64,000 bases of DNA from Azolla caroliniana (lineage: Eukaryota; Polypodiophyta). The stretch covers positions 34,596,001 through 34,660,000 of the forward strand of contig JBHGNT010000001.1 of assembly GCA_043228905.1 (NCBI GenBank), given 5' to 3'. Positions 24,601 to 34,883 of this stretch are shown one piece after another; the stretch's first letter is position 1; the number at the start of each line of letters is the position of its first letter. The notes below the pieces were generated by a model that saw only the letters and a list, made by a program, of their open reading frames with translations, had not been told where the DNA came from and did no database searches. Position numbers and translations under genes: made by a program.

Positions 24601-26154
24601 GTCGCTTGAAATTTTCAATAGCAGATTTTCTTGAAATTGTTCAGCTCGTCAAAGCACAACAGGATGTTGTAGGTTCAGAAACACAATTATTAGCCCTTGA
24701 AATCTTCCTTGAAAGCTCACCGCCAGCATGCCATTCCCTTGAGGTAACATACTTAGAGAAAATATTTGATACATTTTTGAATTTTGTTTTATTTCAATTA
24801 TTCTAAAAACGTTTGTAACCAGGACAAACTTCATCTATATGAATTTGGGACATGGGCATTAAATATGGTGCAATACCAGCATCTTATTTCACCGTTCTGT
24901 CTCAAGAAAATCAAAGGGAGAGAAAGAAAGGAAATAGATAACTTTGAAAGTGGCGCTGATTTGGATGGACTAATAGGCAAGGTCTTGAGATGGATATCAT
25001 CTTCACTTATTTTAGGTGGATTGGAAGAGGGCATTGTTTCGTATGGTTGTCTAACTGCATGGGATTGCTTGAGGAATACAATAAGCAGTGTTGATATTGC
25101 AAGTCCAGCTGATAATGATGCCAACAAGAACCTTTTACAATTGATCATTAATCTTCGATATTTATCAGGATTATGGATGAGTAATTCCTTGTCTGTTGTG
25201 TGCGCTTGCACCCTGCTGCTGTCAAAAGTTTCTGAACCTTGTGGTAATGTCTTGTATCACTGTCTCTCTGTTTGCTTTTTCTTCTTGAACTTTATAAATA
25301 CCTATGAGTGTGTGCATTGTATCTAATTCAGTATTGGTATTTTGCTTTCTCATCTCTAGTTCAATTATTTTAGTATATAATATAATTTAGTGTTTGGCCT
25401 CTTTCTCTAGTTTCTCGTGATTGTTCGAACATGTGAAATTGAGAATATCTCTAATTATTGAATCGTTGGAGGGACTGTTTGTTGGTATTAGAGTGACAAC
25501 TTTGCTTTATGGAAGATTTTTTATTTTTAATGTTTGTCAGGTATCTTTTTAAAAGCATCCAAAGAATTGCTGAAGGGGCCCCTTTCGCAAGTTTCTGCTC
25601 CTCCTGAAACAGATATTTCTTGGCGATGGTATGGAAAATGCAATCAATTTCACATTTAAAATTATTCTATATTTTCTCTCTGGTTGGATGTATTCCTTTT
25701 TCTATTACCCACATTCTGCATTTTTCAGTTTCAGATCTGTGATTGTGTGAAATAGTGACTGTGAATATACAATGTTCCATAGTAATTTGTTGAAAGTGCT
25801 GGTTGTTGTGTTTCTCATTTTGTTTTAATCTTAGTTTTCAACAGCTTTTCTTCGTTATGCAAAAATCTGTATCTGAATTTGCCGATCCAAACTGTGATCT
25901 GCAGGAACAGGAAGCCATCTGTTTCCAAGAAGCCACTGAAGACCTTTGAGATTGAGACGTGTTCAATGCTAGTTCTACTTTTTCTTCAGCTTGTGAATGC
26001 AGAAGAGAAGAGTGACATTCCTTTTGCGGTGGAGAGATTACAGAGTGCTTTCAAAAACCTGTTGAGTTCTCAACGTATATCTGGTTTGGGATCTGATGTT
26101 GGCAACCATGATATATGGAAGCATCTAAAAAGTGCATCAACATTTTCACACTAA
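12641..26154 (+). CDS. URB1: URB1/Npa1-like nucleolar protein, 14 exons
   Basis: Exons: 12641-12803, 13068-14265, 14414-15146, 16380-16845, 16918-17075, 17166-20634, 20762-21009, 21097-21300, 21617-21820, 21931-22092, 24396-24743, 24823-25243, 25541-25628, 25905-26154. All join in phase to about 2703 residues, close to plant homologues (Arabidopsis EMB2788 is about 2500). URB1/Npa1 works in the nucleolus in early pre-60S assembly. The N-terminus has a basic KRFR stretch and a glutamate run (about 29-41) encoded by a GAA microsatellite. Residues about 70-450 look like the Urb1 N-terminal domain (for example RLDRLARLIVTTKLKDIYAHL). From about 2065 a YDPCFILPFALHCL...LGYEILAKYF region matches the NopRA1 domain. 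The exon 6 donor (20634) was chosen over a longer open frame because it restores phase. Introns 3 and 10 carry repeats. Single copy and essentiality are inferred from the family. Confidence 0.9.
12724..12765 (+). repeat. GAA microsatellite coding polyglutamate
   Basis: About thirteen GAA codons in a row in exon 1 of the URB1-like gene encode a glutamate run, followed by an Asp-Glu-Asp. Acidic runs are common in nucleolar proteins. A pure codon repeat like this is expected to vary in length among individuals. Confidence 0.85.
15331..15711 (+). repeat. Tandem duplication in URB1 intron 3
   Basis: Two copies of about 183-198 bp lie head to tail (about 15331-15513 and 15514-15711). Each starts with ATGATGCACATAATAC and ends with TTGTGTTGATGTCATGCAC. 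The second has a short insertion near 15585. They differ at scattered sites, so the duplication is not very recent. No coding potential is evident. Confidence 0.8.
22093..24395 (-). mobile_element. Gag-like zinc-knuckle relic in URB1 intron 10
   Basis: This 2.3-kb intron is far longer than its neighbours. On the minus strand, 23389-23060 reads as a gag-like frame ending in a CYHCQQEG motif, the first half of a retroelement CCHC knuckle. The expected His is Asn and the expected last Cys is a TGA stop. Upstream on the same strand (about 23650-23440) lies an Asn/His/Asp-rich stretch. Both are broken. No LTR pair, polymerase or intact frame is visible, so the element type (LTR, LINE or other) stays open. 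Confidence 0.5.
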
Positions 26155-28340
26155 AGAAATCATGAAAGCATCTTCAAAAGAACTTTCGAATTGTTTGAAC
26201 AACCTCGTGGCTTGCATTCTCTTCCCTGTGATAAGTATCTTCTTCTTATGAAGAATATGAAGACTCTAATAAAGACTATTTTCCTCTCCATATTACATCT
26301 TGAAGAAGATGAACTAGTATGATGAGGCACATGTTTCTTAAGGGGAGGGTATTGCAACCAACTTAACAAAGATGGAACCAATGTAACAAAGGGGAGGTAC
26401 ATGCTTCTAAGAGAAGAGTGTTGCACCTATTCTCCCATATGAAGAAAGGGGAGTATTGAATAGAAGGATAATATCGGAGAGATTTGAGAATACAAATGCT
26501 GGTGAAGGAAATATCTGGGGGCAGAATTACGTTGGTGGTTAATACTTGTTGGCTGGTATCTCCTCCCAAAAGAAATGAAAATCCCAATGCAAATGTATTG
26601 AGCATTTGAATTCTGTTCTAAATTCTCGTAAAACTTGGCAGCCATTCTACTTATTTTTTATCATTTTGAAAGCCCACAATGGTAATAACTCCGTTAATTA
26701 ATATTCATTTTTTTCATTTCCAAAGCTCACTTATTAACAGATTGACTGTAGTCATGTATGAATTAAAAGAATGAAAGTTCAGGTGATATGGAGGCACGAC
26801 CTCACCTTCCTCCATCACCCTCACCTATATAAACACAATGTAAAATCTATCTCAAGAGGGGGAGAATATAATTGATGTTTTGTCACTGTTTTTTGTGTCA
26901 ACTTCTCTATTGCCTATTATTAGTTACTGAAGTAAATGTTAATTGATTAAGTATAAAGTATGGGCCAGTTGCAGGAGTGCCTAGTCTAGCTTTGGTGACT
27001 AATTGACAAAATTGCTTGCTGAAGTGTAATTGAGGATGGTTTTTATAGACCCCCACCCCTACCAATGGAAGGAAAATATATTTGGCAAAAATGTGGCTGT
27101 ACAATCGGCCTGAGCAAACTTACCACTGAATGATATTGTTCTTATTGAACTATGCTGTTCTTGGCAAAACATGATAACTCTTTTGAGTGATGTCTTATAG
27201 AGTGAAAATTAGTGATTTCTTCAAGATTGATCTACTGTCACAATTTGCATTAGATATTTTGAGTTTGTGCTGCAAACATTGTGTCGCATATGTTGCAAGA
27301 AACTGCAAAATCATCTTTTTGTGACAGGTATGTATTTAAGAGCCCAACCCCTTGTTTTGAACTAACACCATTGATTCTACATGACTTAGTCCACATTCTT
27401 CAAGATTGATCTACTGTCACAATTTGCATTAGATATTTTGAGTTTGTGCTGCAAACATTGTGTCGCATATGTTGCAAGAAACTGCAAAATCATCTTTTTG
27501 TGACAGGTATGTATTTAAGAGCCCAACCCCTTGGTTTGAACTGACACCATTGATTCTACATGACTTAGTCCACATTCTATATGAATACTTGTGAGGAGAA
27601 TGATGGAGTGCATGTTTTCTGGACATGCCACTTTCAATCACAATCCACATTTATAAGGTTATGGCCATTAAGAGAAGTAAAAATGTTTTTACTATGGACA
27701 TATCCGTGGAGGTCCAAAGAATGGTGCGTGCAACAAACATAGCCATCAAGTTTGAATAAACGCTCAGTCATATCATAAAGAGAAATTAAAAAAATGTCTA
27801 GATTTTTTTAGCTAAAGAAAGATATAATGGGTATCAATGTATGATATAATAATAAGTAGACAAGTCTGAGCATTGTCCTACATTGTACACGTTCAAACAA
27901 TTGAAAAATATCACCACATAAGTTGTTGAAATGATCACAAATACTTACCAAACTTCTAGAAAAGGTGTTTAATATGTGGGCACCTCAACTCAAAAGGTGA
28001 CTGCTCAATGGGTCATACATAATGGAAAATAGGAGAAAAGAGTAGGGGCAGTGAGATTGTGTGTGTGAGATTGTCGATTCTTGTAGACAAAATGGTAGTA
28101 AAACAAAATAGAACATCTTCATAACCACGAGATTCGCACACAAACTCCCATAAAAAGAGACAATATGAGCATATAATCAACCTTTAAAGATTGAAAACAT
28201 TCCCTTTCCTTTTACTTTTTAAAAACTCTAACATGAGTAAACAAAACTCCAACAAAAAGGTCAAAAATACTTCATATATAAATATATATTAATCTTATAA
28301 AATACATATTTGATAGAAAGGACGATGACTCCAATGTAAT
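26155..28340. other. Intergenic region after URB1
   Basis: This stretch probably includes the URB1 3' untranslated region. Around 26330-26460 there are purine-rich phrases (AAGGGGAGGG and similar) repeated loosely, which could be an old retroelement polypurine tract. A separate tandem repeat lies at 27217-27575. No gene was recognised. Confidence 0.45.
27217..27575. repeat. 179-bp tandem duplication
   Basis: Two copies with a period of 179 bp (27217-27395 and 27396-27575), starting TTCTTCAAGATTGATCTACT and ending GACTTAGTCCACA. They differ at only a few positions (for example CTTGTTTTGAACTAACAC versus CTTGGTTTGAACTGACAC). This indicates a fairly recent duplication. No open frame covers it. 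Confidence 0.85.
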
Positions 28341-28347
28341 CGTGAAC

Positions 28348-28356
28348 CTTATAAAT
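28348..28356 (+). promoter_or_regulatory. TATA box of dirigent gene 1
   Basis: CTTATAAAT lies about 80 bases before the ATG at 28436, leaving room for a short 5' leader. It is the only good TATA-type match at a sensible distance. Confidence 0.5.
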
Positions 28357-28435
28357 GACCTACAAATCATTTCATCATTGTTCAATCCAAGAGTGAAAAA
28401 AGACTCTGTGAAGGGCTAAACTAGCAAGAGCAAAA

Positions 28436-29062
28436 ATGTACACAACTAGATGTCTTGCACTTGTCACCATCCTCTCTTTGGTGTTGATCTTTGCTAATTT
28501 CGGCACAGATGCCTCGGCCAAGCTTGGCCAGGGGAGCCGTAGATCAATGGCTCGTAGGGGCCTTCCGCGATGGGCCGCTGGGATCAAGCAAGTTGTAGAG
28601 TCTCGGGGTTTTGATCCTTACAGTATAGTCGATGCCACTGACCCCAACCTCGAGTACTATGTCCAAGTGGATGTCTCCGGGGTCGACATTGGGACCTTAC
28701 TCCCTGCCCTGGACTCCAACACCACCAATGACTTTGGCGAAATCGATGCATTCGCACTCAATGTCACGTCCGGCTATGATGTGTCATCACAACAACTCGG
28801 GATCATCCGTGGATACACCGTGCAGACAAGCTACACCTCCACTAGCTACTCGGTTGAGGTCGAGGTGCTCGACTATAACGATGGAGCCGGTGTCAATGGT
28901 ACCATTAGCCTCCAAGGTCTCATCACCGAGGCAACCAATGAGCTCGCGATCCTAGGCGGCTCGGGTAGCTTCCGTGGGGTCACGGGATACGACATTGTCA
29001 CATACATCAATGCTAGCTCCTCTACAATCTTTGTTTACCACCATGCTCTCTACTTCCTCTAA
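28436..29062 (+). CDS. Secreted dirigent-family protein 1
   Basis: Single exon, 208 residues. Dirigent proteins steer radical coupling of phenolics (lignans, lignin) in the cell wall. A signal peptide covers about 1-27 (hydrophobic core, then DASA). Residues about 72-208 have the dirigent pattern: FGEIDAFALNVTSGY (100-114), LGIIRGYTVQTS (121-132) and GGSGSFRGVTGY (174-185), which matches the family's GGTGxFRxARGY. Potential N-glycosylation sites are at 95, 109, 154 and 192. It differs from classical dirigents: a basic linker with RRGLPRWA (40-47) and DPYSIVD (60-66) precedes the barrel, and the family's usual DDPLTxGP motif is not recognisable. The coding sequence is clearly more GC-rich than its surroundings. 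A paralogue lies at 34227-34883. Confidence 0.85.
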   Translation: MYTTRCLALVTILSLVLIFANFGTDASAKLGQGSRRSMARRGLPRWAAGIKQVVESRGFDPYSIVDATDPNLEYYVQVDVSGVDIGTLLPALDSNTTNDFGEIDAFALNVTSGYDVSSQQLGIIRGYTVQTSYTSTSYSVEVEVLDYNDGAGVNGTISLQGLITEATNELAILGGSGSFRGVTGYDIVTYINASSSTIFVYHHALYFL

Positions 29063-29120
29063 AAGAGAATGGTTTAACCATCTAGAACCTCCAAGCATAT
29101 TTAAGGGACGTTTTAGAAAC

Positions 29121-29480
29121 TTCTTTCAGTTGTATATGTGGGCCTAGTGTGGCTGTTTTTGTTTATACTTGCATTTCCTTAAATATCATTTCAATTTGTT
29201 TCTTTACGGGCTTAATCCACCCTCACATGTTTGTCAAGAACCTTCTTTGAGTTGTATGTGTGTGCCTAGAGTTTGTATGTTGTTTACACTTTTGTTTCCT
29301 TAAATATCATGCCAATTTGTCTCTTCAATGGGCTTGATTCACTCTCACATGTTTGTCAAGAAACATCTTTGAGTTATATGTATGTGCCTAGAGTGTGTTT
29401 GTGTTTACACTTTTGTTTCCTTGAATGTCATGTCAATTTGTCTCTTCAATGGGCTTAATCCACTCTCACATGTTTGTCAC
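29121..29480 (+). repeat. Three tandem copies after dirigent gene 1
   Basis: Three head-to-tail copies of about 120 bp start at roughly 29121, 29243 and 29365. Each runs from a TTCTTTGAGTTGTATGTG-like phrase through TTTCCTTAAATATCAT to CTCACATGTTTGTCA. They begin about 60 bases after the stop codon, so they probably lie within the 3' untranslated region. Copies 2 and 3 are closer to each other than to copy 1. Confidence 0.8.
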
Positions 29481-32400
29481 CCGATAAAATGGTTATATTT
29501 TGTCTCATACTTCATGCTAACTAATTCTATCTATCTATCAATTTGTCTATGTAAGTTGCATTGACACAACAAAGAGTTCCTAGTTTTTCCTATCAATCAA
29601 GGTTGTGCGTGTTAAATGTTTTCTCGATACTTGATTGGTAATTAGTTCAAGCATGCATATCGTAATTCCTTGCTAGAAAGAGCTCATTAAACATCAAAAT
29701 TTGTAGTTATTATAGCTCAAAATGTTTCTGTGATGAGTCTAATGATATAACTAAAATAACAATGTAATTGTTGGTGTATTTGCCACCATTTTTTGTTTTT
29801 ACCCTCTCCTTGACCCAATACCTATCTAGTTCTATGTTCATTGAGATTGTCCTTAGAACAAACTCACTTTGGGGTATAGAATAAACAAGCTCTTACAACA
29901 ATAATATTTTTATTGTACCATGTAAACTTTACCCACCTAGCAATGATTATGTGGGACTTTGTTTTTTCTCTTAAGGGACTTGTTGAATTTACATGGGAAT
30001 GATCAATTAACACATTCAATCCACAAGGGAATGTTCGCATCAATATCATTTGAGAGACAACATATTAACTTATGGTTGGTAGGTCATTGTTGATGTTTAA
30101 GTTGCAATACAATTGTAGGACGTCATCATTCATAACATGTTGACATTAGCATGCAAATGACTTGCATGGAATCACCCTTTTAACATCTATATAGCATTGA
30201 TTGTTTGTTTATTCATCAAGTTGAACATCCATTATGTGCCGACAAGTTTATCAACTTGATGCATTGCACTAGTGCAATTTCAACATTCAAAGGTGATAAT
30301 TAGAGAAATCAATACCTTGCAGGACTATTATAACGGTGTGGTTAGAAATTAACGAGTGATAATTAGAGAACCAATACCTTGTAGGACAATATATATATAT
30401 ATATATATATACATACATACATACATATATCATATTATGCTGACATCGTTGTGTTTGCCTTATTCTACTAAGAAAAGAGGCCAATTTATGGAAAAGGAAT
30501 CTAACCCCTACGATGGATTCGAACATGTACAATCCCATGACAACAAATTTGACCCTCTCGTGATTAGCAAGTTTGATTTGTCCTCCTTAAGAGTTTGCAT
30601 TGACACATTCTCCAAAGCATGAATTATGTAACTTTTTAAATAATCTAAGCTGGAATTATCGTAACTAGAGTTCCAATCAGATAATTTTGGTGGTAATCAA
30701 CGAGATGGCAAGACTATTGATGTAAGACGATTCTCACGGTAATCTCCGAGATAGTTGATGCGGACAATGAAGCATAATTTTTAGTTTAGGGTTTAGGGTG
30801 GGGGTTGATGCATATTTTCATGTGGAGAGGCAGAGAGTACACTCATGTTGTTTTTGTAGGTACAAGATTTTGGTGATAATCAGCGACAACATGGTTAATG
30901 TCAACTTGAGGAAGCTGATTTTCTGTTTTTTTATCAAGATAAGTGATGATGGTGTGGGGGTTGAAGCATATTATCATGAGGAGGTGAGGAAATGTTTTCC
31001 TAGACTCATTTGTTGTTACTATAGGATTTTGGTGGTAATAGGTGAAATGGTGAGATGGTTGATGTGGACTAAATGAAGCAGCTTTTATGTTTCTCATGAG
31101 TCATAAGGATGAGTGGTGATGGCATCGGGGATTGAAGCATATTTCCACCAGAGAAATTTTTTTTGGGTGATAATCGGAGAGAGTATTTTCTCGATGATCG
31201 TGGAGATGAAGATGGTCGGTTTTGACATGGGAGACCCAAGGTTGATCCACACAGCAGTATAGCAGATGCTCTCATTGATGGATATGTATCAAAATATGGG
31301 AGATGCATTGGCATTATAATATGGTGGATCTATTGCTCATAGTATTGTTTTTCTTGAGAGGTATGGAAGGGAAACCCTCACTTTGGGAGCTAGATTCTAA
31401 TTATTCCTTACATGTGGGAGTAATGGTGATGATTCACATGCATATGATGCTCGGTATAAGCAGTTGCTTTCAAGTGTGGACTTAACTAAGGACTTCGTTT
31501 TAGCTGCACATACCCAATTATGTAAAGCTTACAAAGGAATATGCTTGTTGATGAGGCTAGAGGATGCCATATGAAAACATGTTTGTTTGGAATTGTTTTG
31601 TATGTTGTCGCTAATATGCCTTTTTAAAAACTAATGAAAGTATATTTTGTTCTGAAAAAAAATCATTCATGCCAAATGATAAATCAAATAGCGAGACTTC
31701 CCAAAAGTGACACCTTTGATGCATATAAATATAAACATCAATTTGGGTTTCTCATTTTTTTTGCTCCAATGTAGTGATAATGCATTTATTTCAATATATA
31801 ATGCCCTATATAATTGTTATAGTAGTTCTATCATAAGAGAATAAAGGTCTACTTTTTTTACCACCCATCAAAGGTTTATGTTTTGGAGAATACGTTACCA
31901 TAGCAGTTTGGCTTGCAAATGAAAAATATAGCTTAATATTAAATCGAAAATAAGTTATGTGGCATGGATAATATCATGACGTGTACATATATGTGATAAG
32001 AGTAATACCAATGAAACATTGCTTTAAAGTTTGACACAAATAGGAAATCTCGACATTGCGAAGGTGTTTTAGAAATTGAAACTATAAAGTTTAAACGATT
32101 ACAAATTCATCTCAATAAGGTGAGTTTCATATTAGAAACATGTTATTTGGAAGCTATAGCCGCCTATCATGCAATCAAAGTGATAGACCTAACTGATAAG
32201 AGCCTTTAAACATTATATGAAGAAAGTAAGTTCGTACAAGTGCTACCAACTTTCCAAGATAAAAAAAGTTAGAAAGGAAATATGAATGGAAAAGGCAGAA
32301 AAAGACATGGTTACCCCTTGATGTGAACATGAAATGCATGTAAATAAAAAAGGAGGGCATCTTTACCATAGAGTAATAAATGGAGAATTCAAAATGAATG

Positions 32401-33970
32401 GTGGGCAATGTTTCAACCATTGCCATAACATGTAAAAGGAATATAAGCTAAAATTACACATGGTGACTATCTATGGGCAAATGTGGAACAAAACTTCCAT
32501 ATGTCTGCCCCTAAAATCCTTATAGGAGAGAAAATGAAAAGAGAGATATTAACAAAGGATAGATACCACATAAAGAGGAGTTTAGAGAATGTGAGCTAGT
32601 AAATAATACAAACTTAACTTCCAGGAATTAGAGAGACAAGGAAACCAAGTCTTACTATGAAAATGCCCTAGGGGAAAATATTTGTCTTATGTTTTACTGA
32701 GGAAAAATATAGTTGCCTAGTCCTTTTTCCTAAGCTCCTAAAATTGACAATCAATTGGAATAAAGGCAAATAACCTCAAACGAAATATATATAAGCATGA
32801 GATCTAATGTCAAAGCATTGCCGTTATACAACATATAAGAGCCTTTGCATATACATTACTAAAAAGTTGAAGTTACGCGATATAAACATGAGGATGTAGC
32901 GGTAAGTGTGTACTTTGTGTAAGGCTAAAGTTGTGGGTAGTTCGATGTTATAACTTATGGCATTGCTATAGAAAGAATTCTTCATAAGCTTAGTTTAAGT
33001 TCATGTATGTAACATTCTTGTTGCCACTTTTACCAAAACACAAACATAGGAAATGGTAACATGCAAGAGAGCACTTATAAAATTTTACATGCTAAAGAAA
33101 TATAATTGAGATTCTAAACTTTACTTCTATACTATATATTTTTTGTTTTGTCTGTCAAGATTGTGGGTTTGAATCCAGAGGAAATGGGTTGTGACATTGT
33201 TTGTTTTTGAGAAAAACATCACATATTTTTTACTTTAGACGATGAACACTGACCATTGCCTATGAAAAGGAAATGGTTCTATGACATCAGGATTCATCAC
33301 ATTCTCCACAATGTATTATGATATTGGCAGCAACATATACAATAAATATGGACGAAAATGGAAAGGGACAACAATAAATAGATATTTGCAAAGATAAATA
33401 TAATAGGTCTTGCATAAAGATGTTGGTAATTAAATAAGTGATACAAATACAATTAAATGAATAAGACAAGAAATGAGATCATGTGCATCGTGTCACATCC
33501 TAGTAAACCAACTGTCAAAAGCATCGAGCTCATTTTCACGATTCCAAATTGCAGTCTTAAAAACAACACAAATGTTGTTCACGCTCTTATTGGAAGTATG
33601 ATGTGTGCGATAGTATAGTATACAAATTTCTCGCAAGAGACGGAGACGGGCATTATTGACACCACAGCATGAGCCGTACAATAAGAGAGAGAGAGAGAGA
33701 GAGAGTCCTCCAAGAGATGGCAATGGACAAAGTGACATACATATTGACAATACAAAAATACGCTCAAAGACTTACACTCAAATGCATGTTACAAAGAAAT
33801 ACACTCAAATATGTACATGTGTATGTACTGTAGTCTGTACATGTATATGTATATGTATACATGCATTCATGAGTGTGTACATGCGTCACAATCCAGACCT
33901 GTAAATGGATAAGAATGAGCCTCGTCACTATTTAATACAAAATTCATAAATGCTCTCCAACCCGTGAATG
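29480..33970. other. Repeat-rich spacer between the dirigent genes
   Basis: No gene was recognised. Contents: a short direct repeat (TGATAATTAGAGAA...ACCAATACCTTG type) near 30294 and 30357, a TA/ACAT microsatellite near 30391-30427, diverged tandem copies at 30683-31155, and a GA microsatellite near 33685-33706. A weak similarity of 31200-31500 to repeat-protein coding remnants was not strong enough to call. Confidence 0.5.
30683..31155. repeat. Three diverged tandem repeat copies
   Basis: Copies start at about 30683, 30867 and 31022, each with ATTTTGGTGGTAAT-like sequence followed by a G-rich GATGGT..TTGATGTGGAC phrase and later GGGG.TTGAAGCATATT. The unit is about 135-185 bp and strongly diverged, so it is old. 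The function is unknown. Confidence 0.6.
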
Positions 33971-33980
33971 ATCTAGGTCT

Positions 33981-34030
33981 TGGACGGCCCTGAACTCGTT
34001 TCGGGAATCCGAGACGATCAGGGCCGTCCA
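33981..34030. repeat. 50-bp hairpin upstream of dirigent gene 2
   Basis: TGGACGGCCCTGA at 33981-33993 is perfectly complementary to TCAGGGCCGTCCA at 34018-34030. Inside, TCGTTTCGG and CCGAGACGA pair with one weak position after a two-base bulge, leaving a loop of about 4 bases. The stem is therefore about 22 bp. It is GC-rich in an AT-rich setting. It could be a small fold-back transposon remnant or a structured regulatory site; it lies about 200 bases before the start codon. Confidence 0.75.
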
Positions 34031-34172
34031 CCATTTTTTATATCTAAAAAGAAAACAGAAAAAGAAAAGAATAGGGAAAAGTGAAAAGAAAGAAGAGAGA
34101 TAATGTCTTCAAGATGAGGAAGAAGATAGATATGTATATGTATGTATGTATGTGTATGGAATGGAATGTTAG

Positions 34173-34180
34173 TATAAATA
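34173..34180 (+). promoter_or_regulatory. TATA box of dirigent gene 2
   Basis: TATAAATA lies 47-54 bases before the ATG at 34227, preceded by a TATG microsatellite. The spacing gives a very short leader, as is common for compact plant genes. Confidence 0.65.
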
Positions 34181-34226
34181 GGAGGACAAGATGACCAAGC
34201 ATCTATCATAAACGAAGAGGTGGACA

Positions 34227-34883
34227 ATGGCTTCCCATCCAACAACACTCATTCGGACCCTGCTCTTCCTCACCCTGCTCTTAACCTCCACCATTGCAGC
34301 TAGGAAGATAGGGTACTCTGGCACCAACACGCAACGCAAGCCCTCCCGGTCGGGCCTCCCTCGATGGGCATCGGCCCATATCATCCACCAAGTCACCGAC
34401 ACTCAGACAAATCCAGTAAGAGACCCTTACAGTATCATCGACATCGGGACCGATGTCGACCCTAGCCTCGAGTTCTACGTGCAAGTCGAGGTGGGCGGGG
34501 ACGACATTGGCATCATCCTCTCTCCCCTTGACACTAGCACCACCAACAGCTTCGGCGAGATCCAGGCATTTGCACTAAATGTAACGTCCGGGTATGAGAC
34601 CTCATCCACGCAGCTTGGCACCATGCGAGGTTACACCGTCCAGACCAGCTCCACGTCTACTAGCCATGCGGTCGAGGTCGAGGTCCTCGAGTATGATGAT
34701 GGGGCCGGCACCTCGGGGAGCATTAGCCTCCAGGGCCACATCACGAGTTCCGCCAATGAGATTGCGATCGTCGGGGGATCCGGTAGCTTCCGCGGAGTCC
34801 GCGGCTACGATGTCATCACATATATCAACGCAAGCTCGTCCACCGTCTTTGTCTATCACCATTCCCTCTACTTCCTCTCTTAG
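34227..34883 (+). CDS. Secreted dirigent-family protein 2
   Basis: Single exon, 218 residues, paralogous to the gene at 28436. A signal peptide covers about 1-25 (leucine-rich, ending TIAA). The shared N-terminal features are SGLPRWA (42-48) and DPYSIID (66-72). The barrel region follows: FGEIQAFALNVTSGY (109-123), MRGYTVQTS (133-141) and GGSGSFRGVRGY (183-194, the family's GGTGxFRxARGY). Both paralogues end with INASSST-x-FVYHH-x-LYFL. The product is expected in the apoplast, possibly in phenolic coupling, but neither substrate nor stereochemistry can be told. The third codon positions are strongly GC-rich, unlike nearby genes such as the URB1-like gene. Same orientation and shared architecture indicate a local duplication. 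Confidence 0.86.
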   Translation: MASHPTTLIRTLLFLTLLLTSTIAARKIGYSGTNTQRKPSRSGLPRWASAHIIHQVTDTQTNPVRDPYSIIDIGTDVDPSLEFYVQVEVGGDDIGIILSPLDTSTTNSFGEIQAFALNVTSGYETSSTQLGTMRGYTVQTSSTSTSHAVEVEVLEYDDGAGTSGSISLQGHITSSANEIAIVGGSGSFRGVRGYDVITYINASSSTVFVYHHSLYFLS

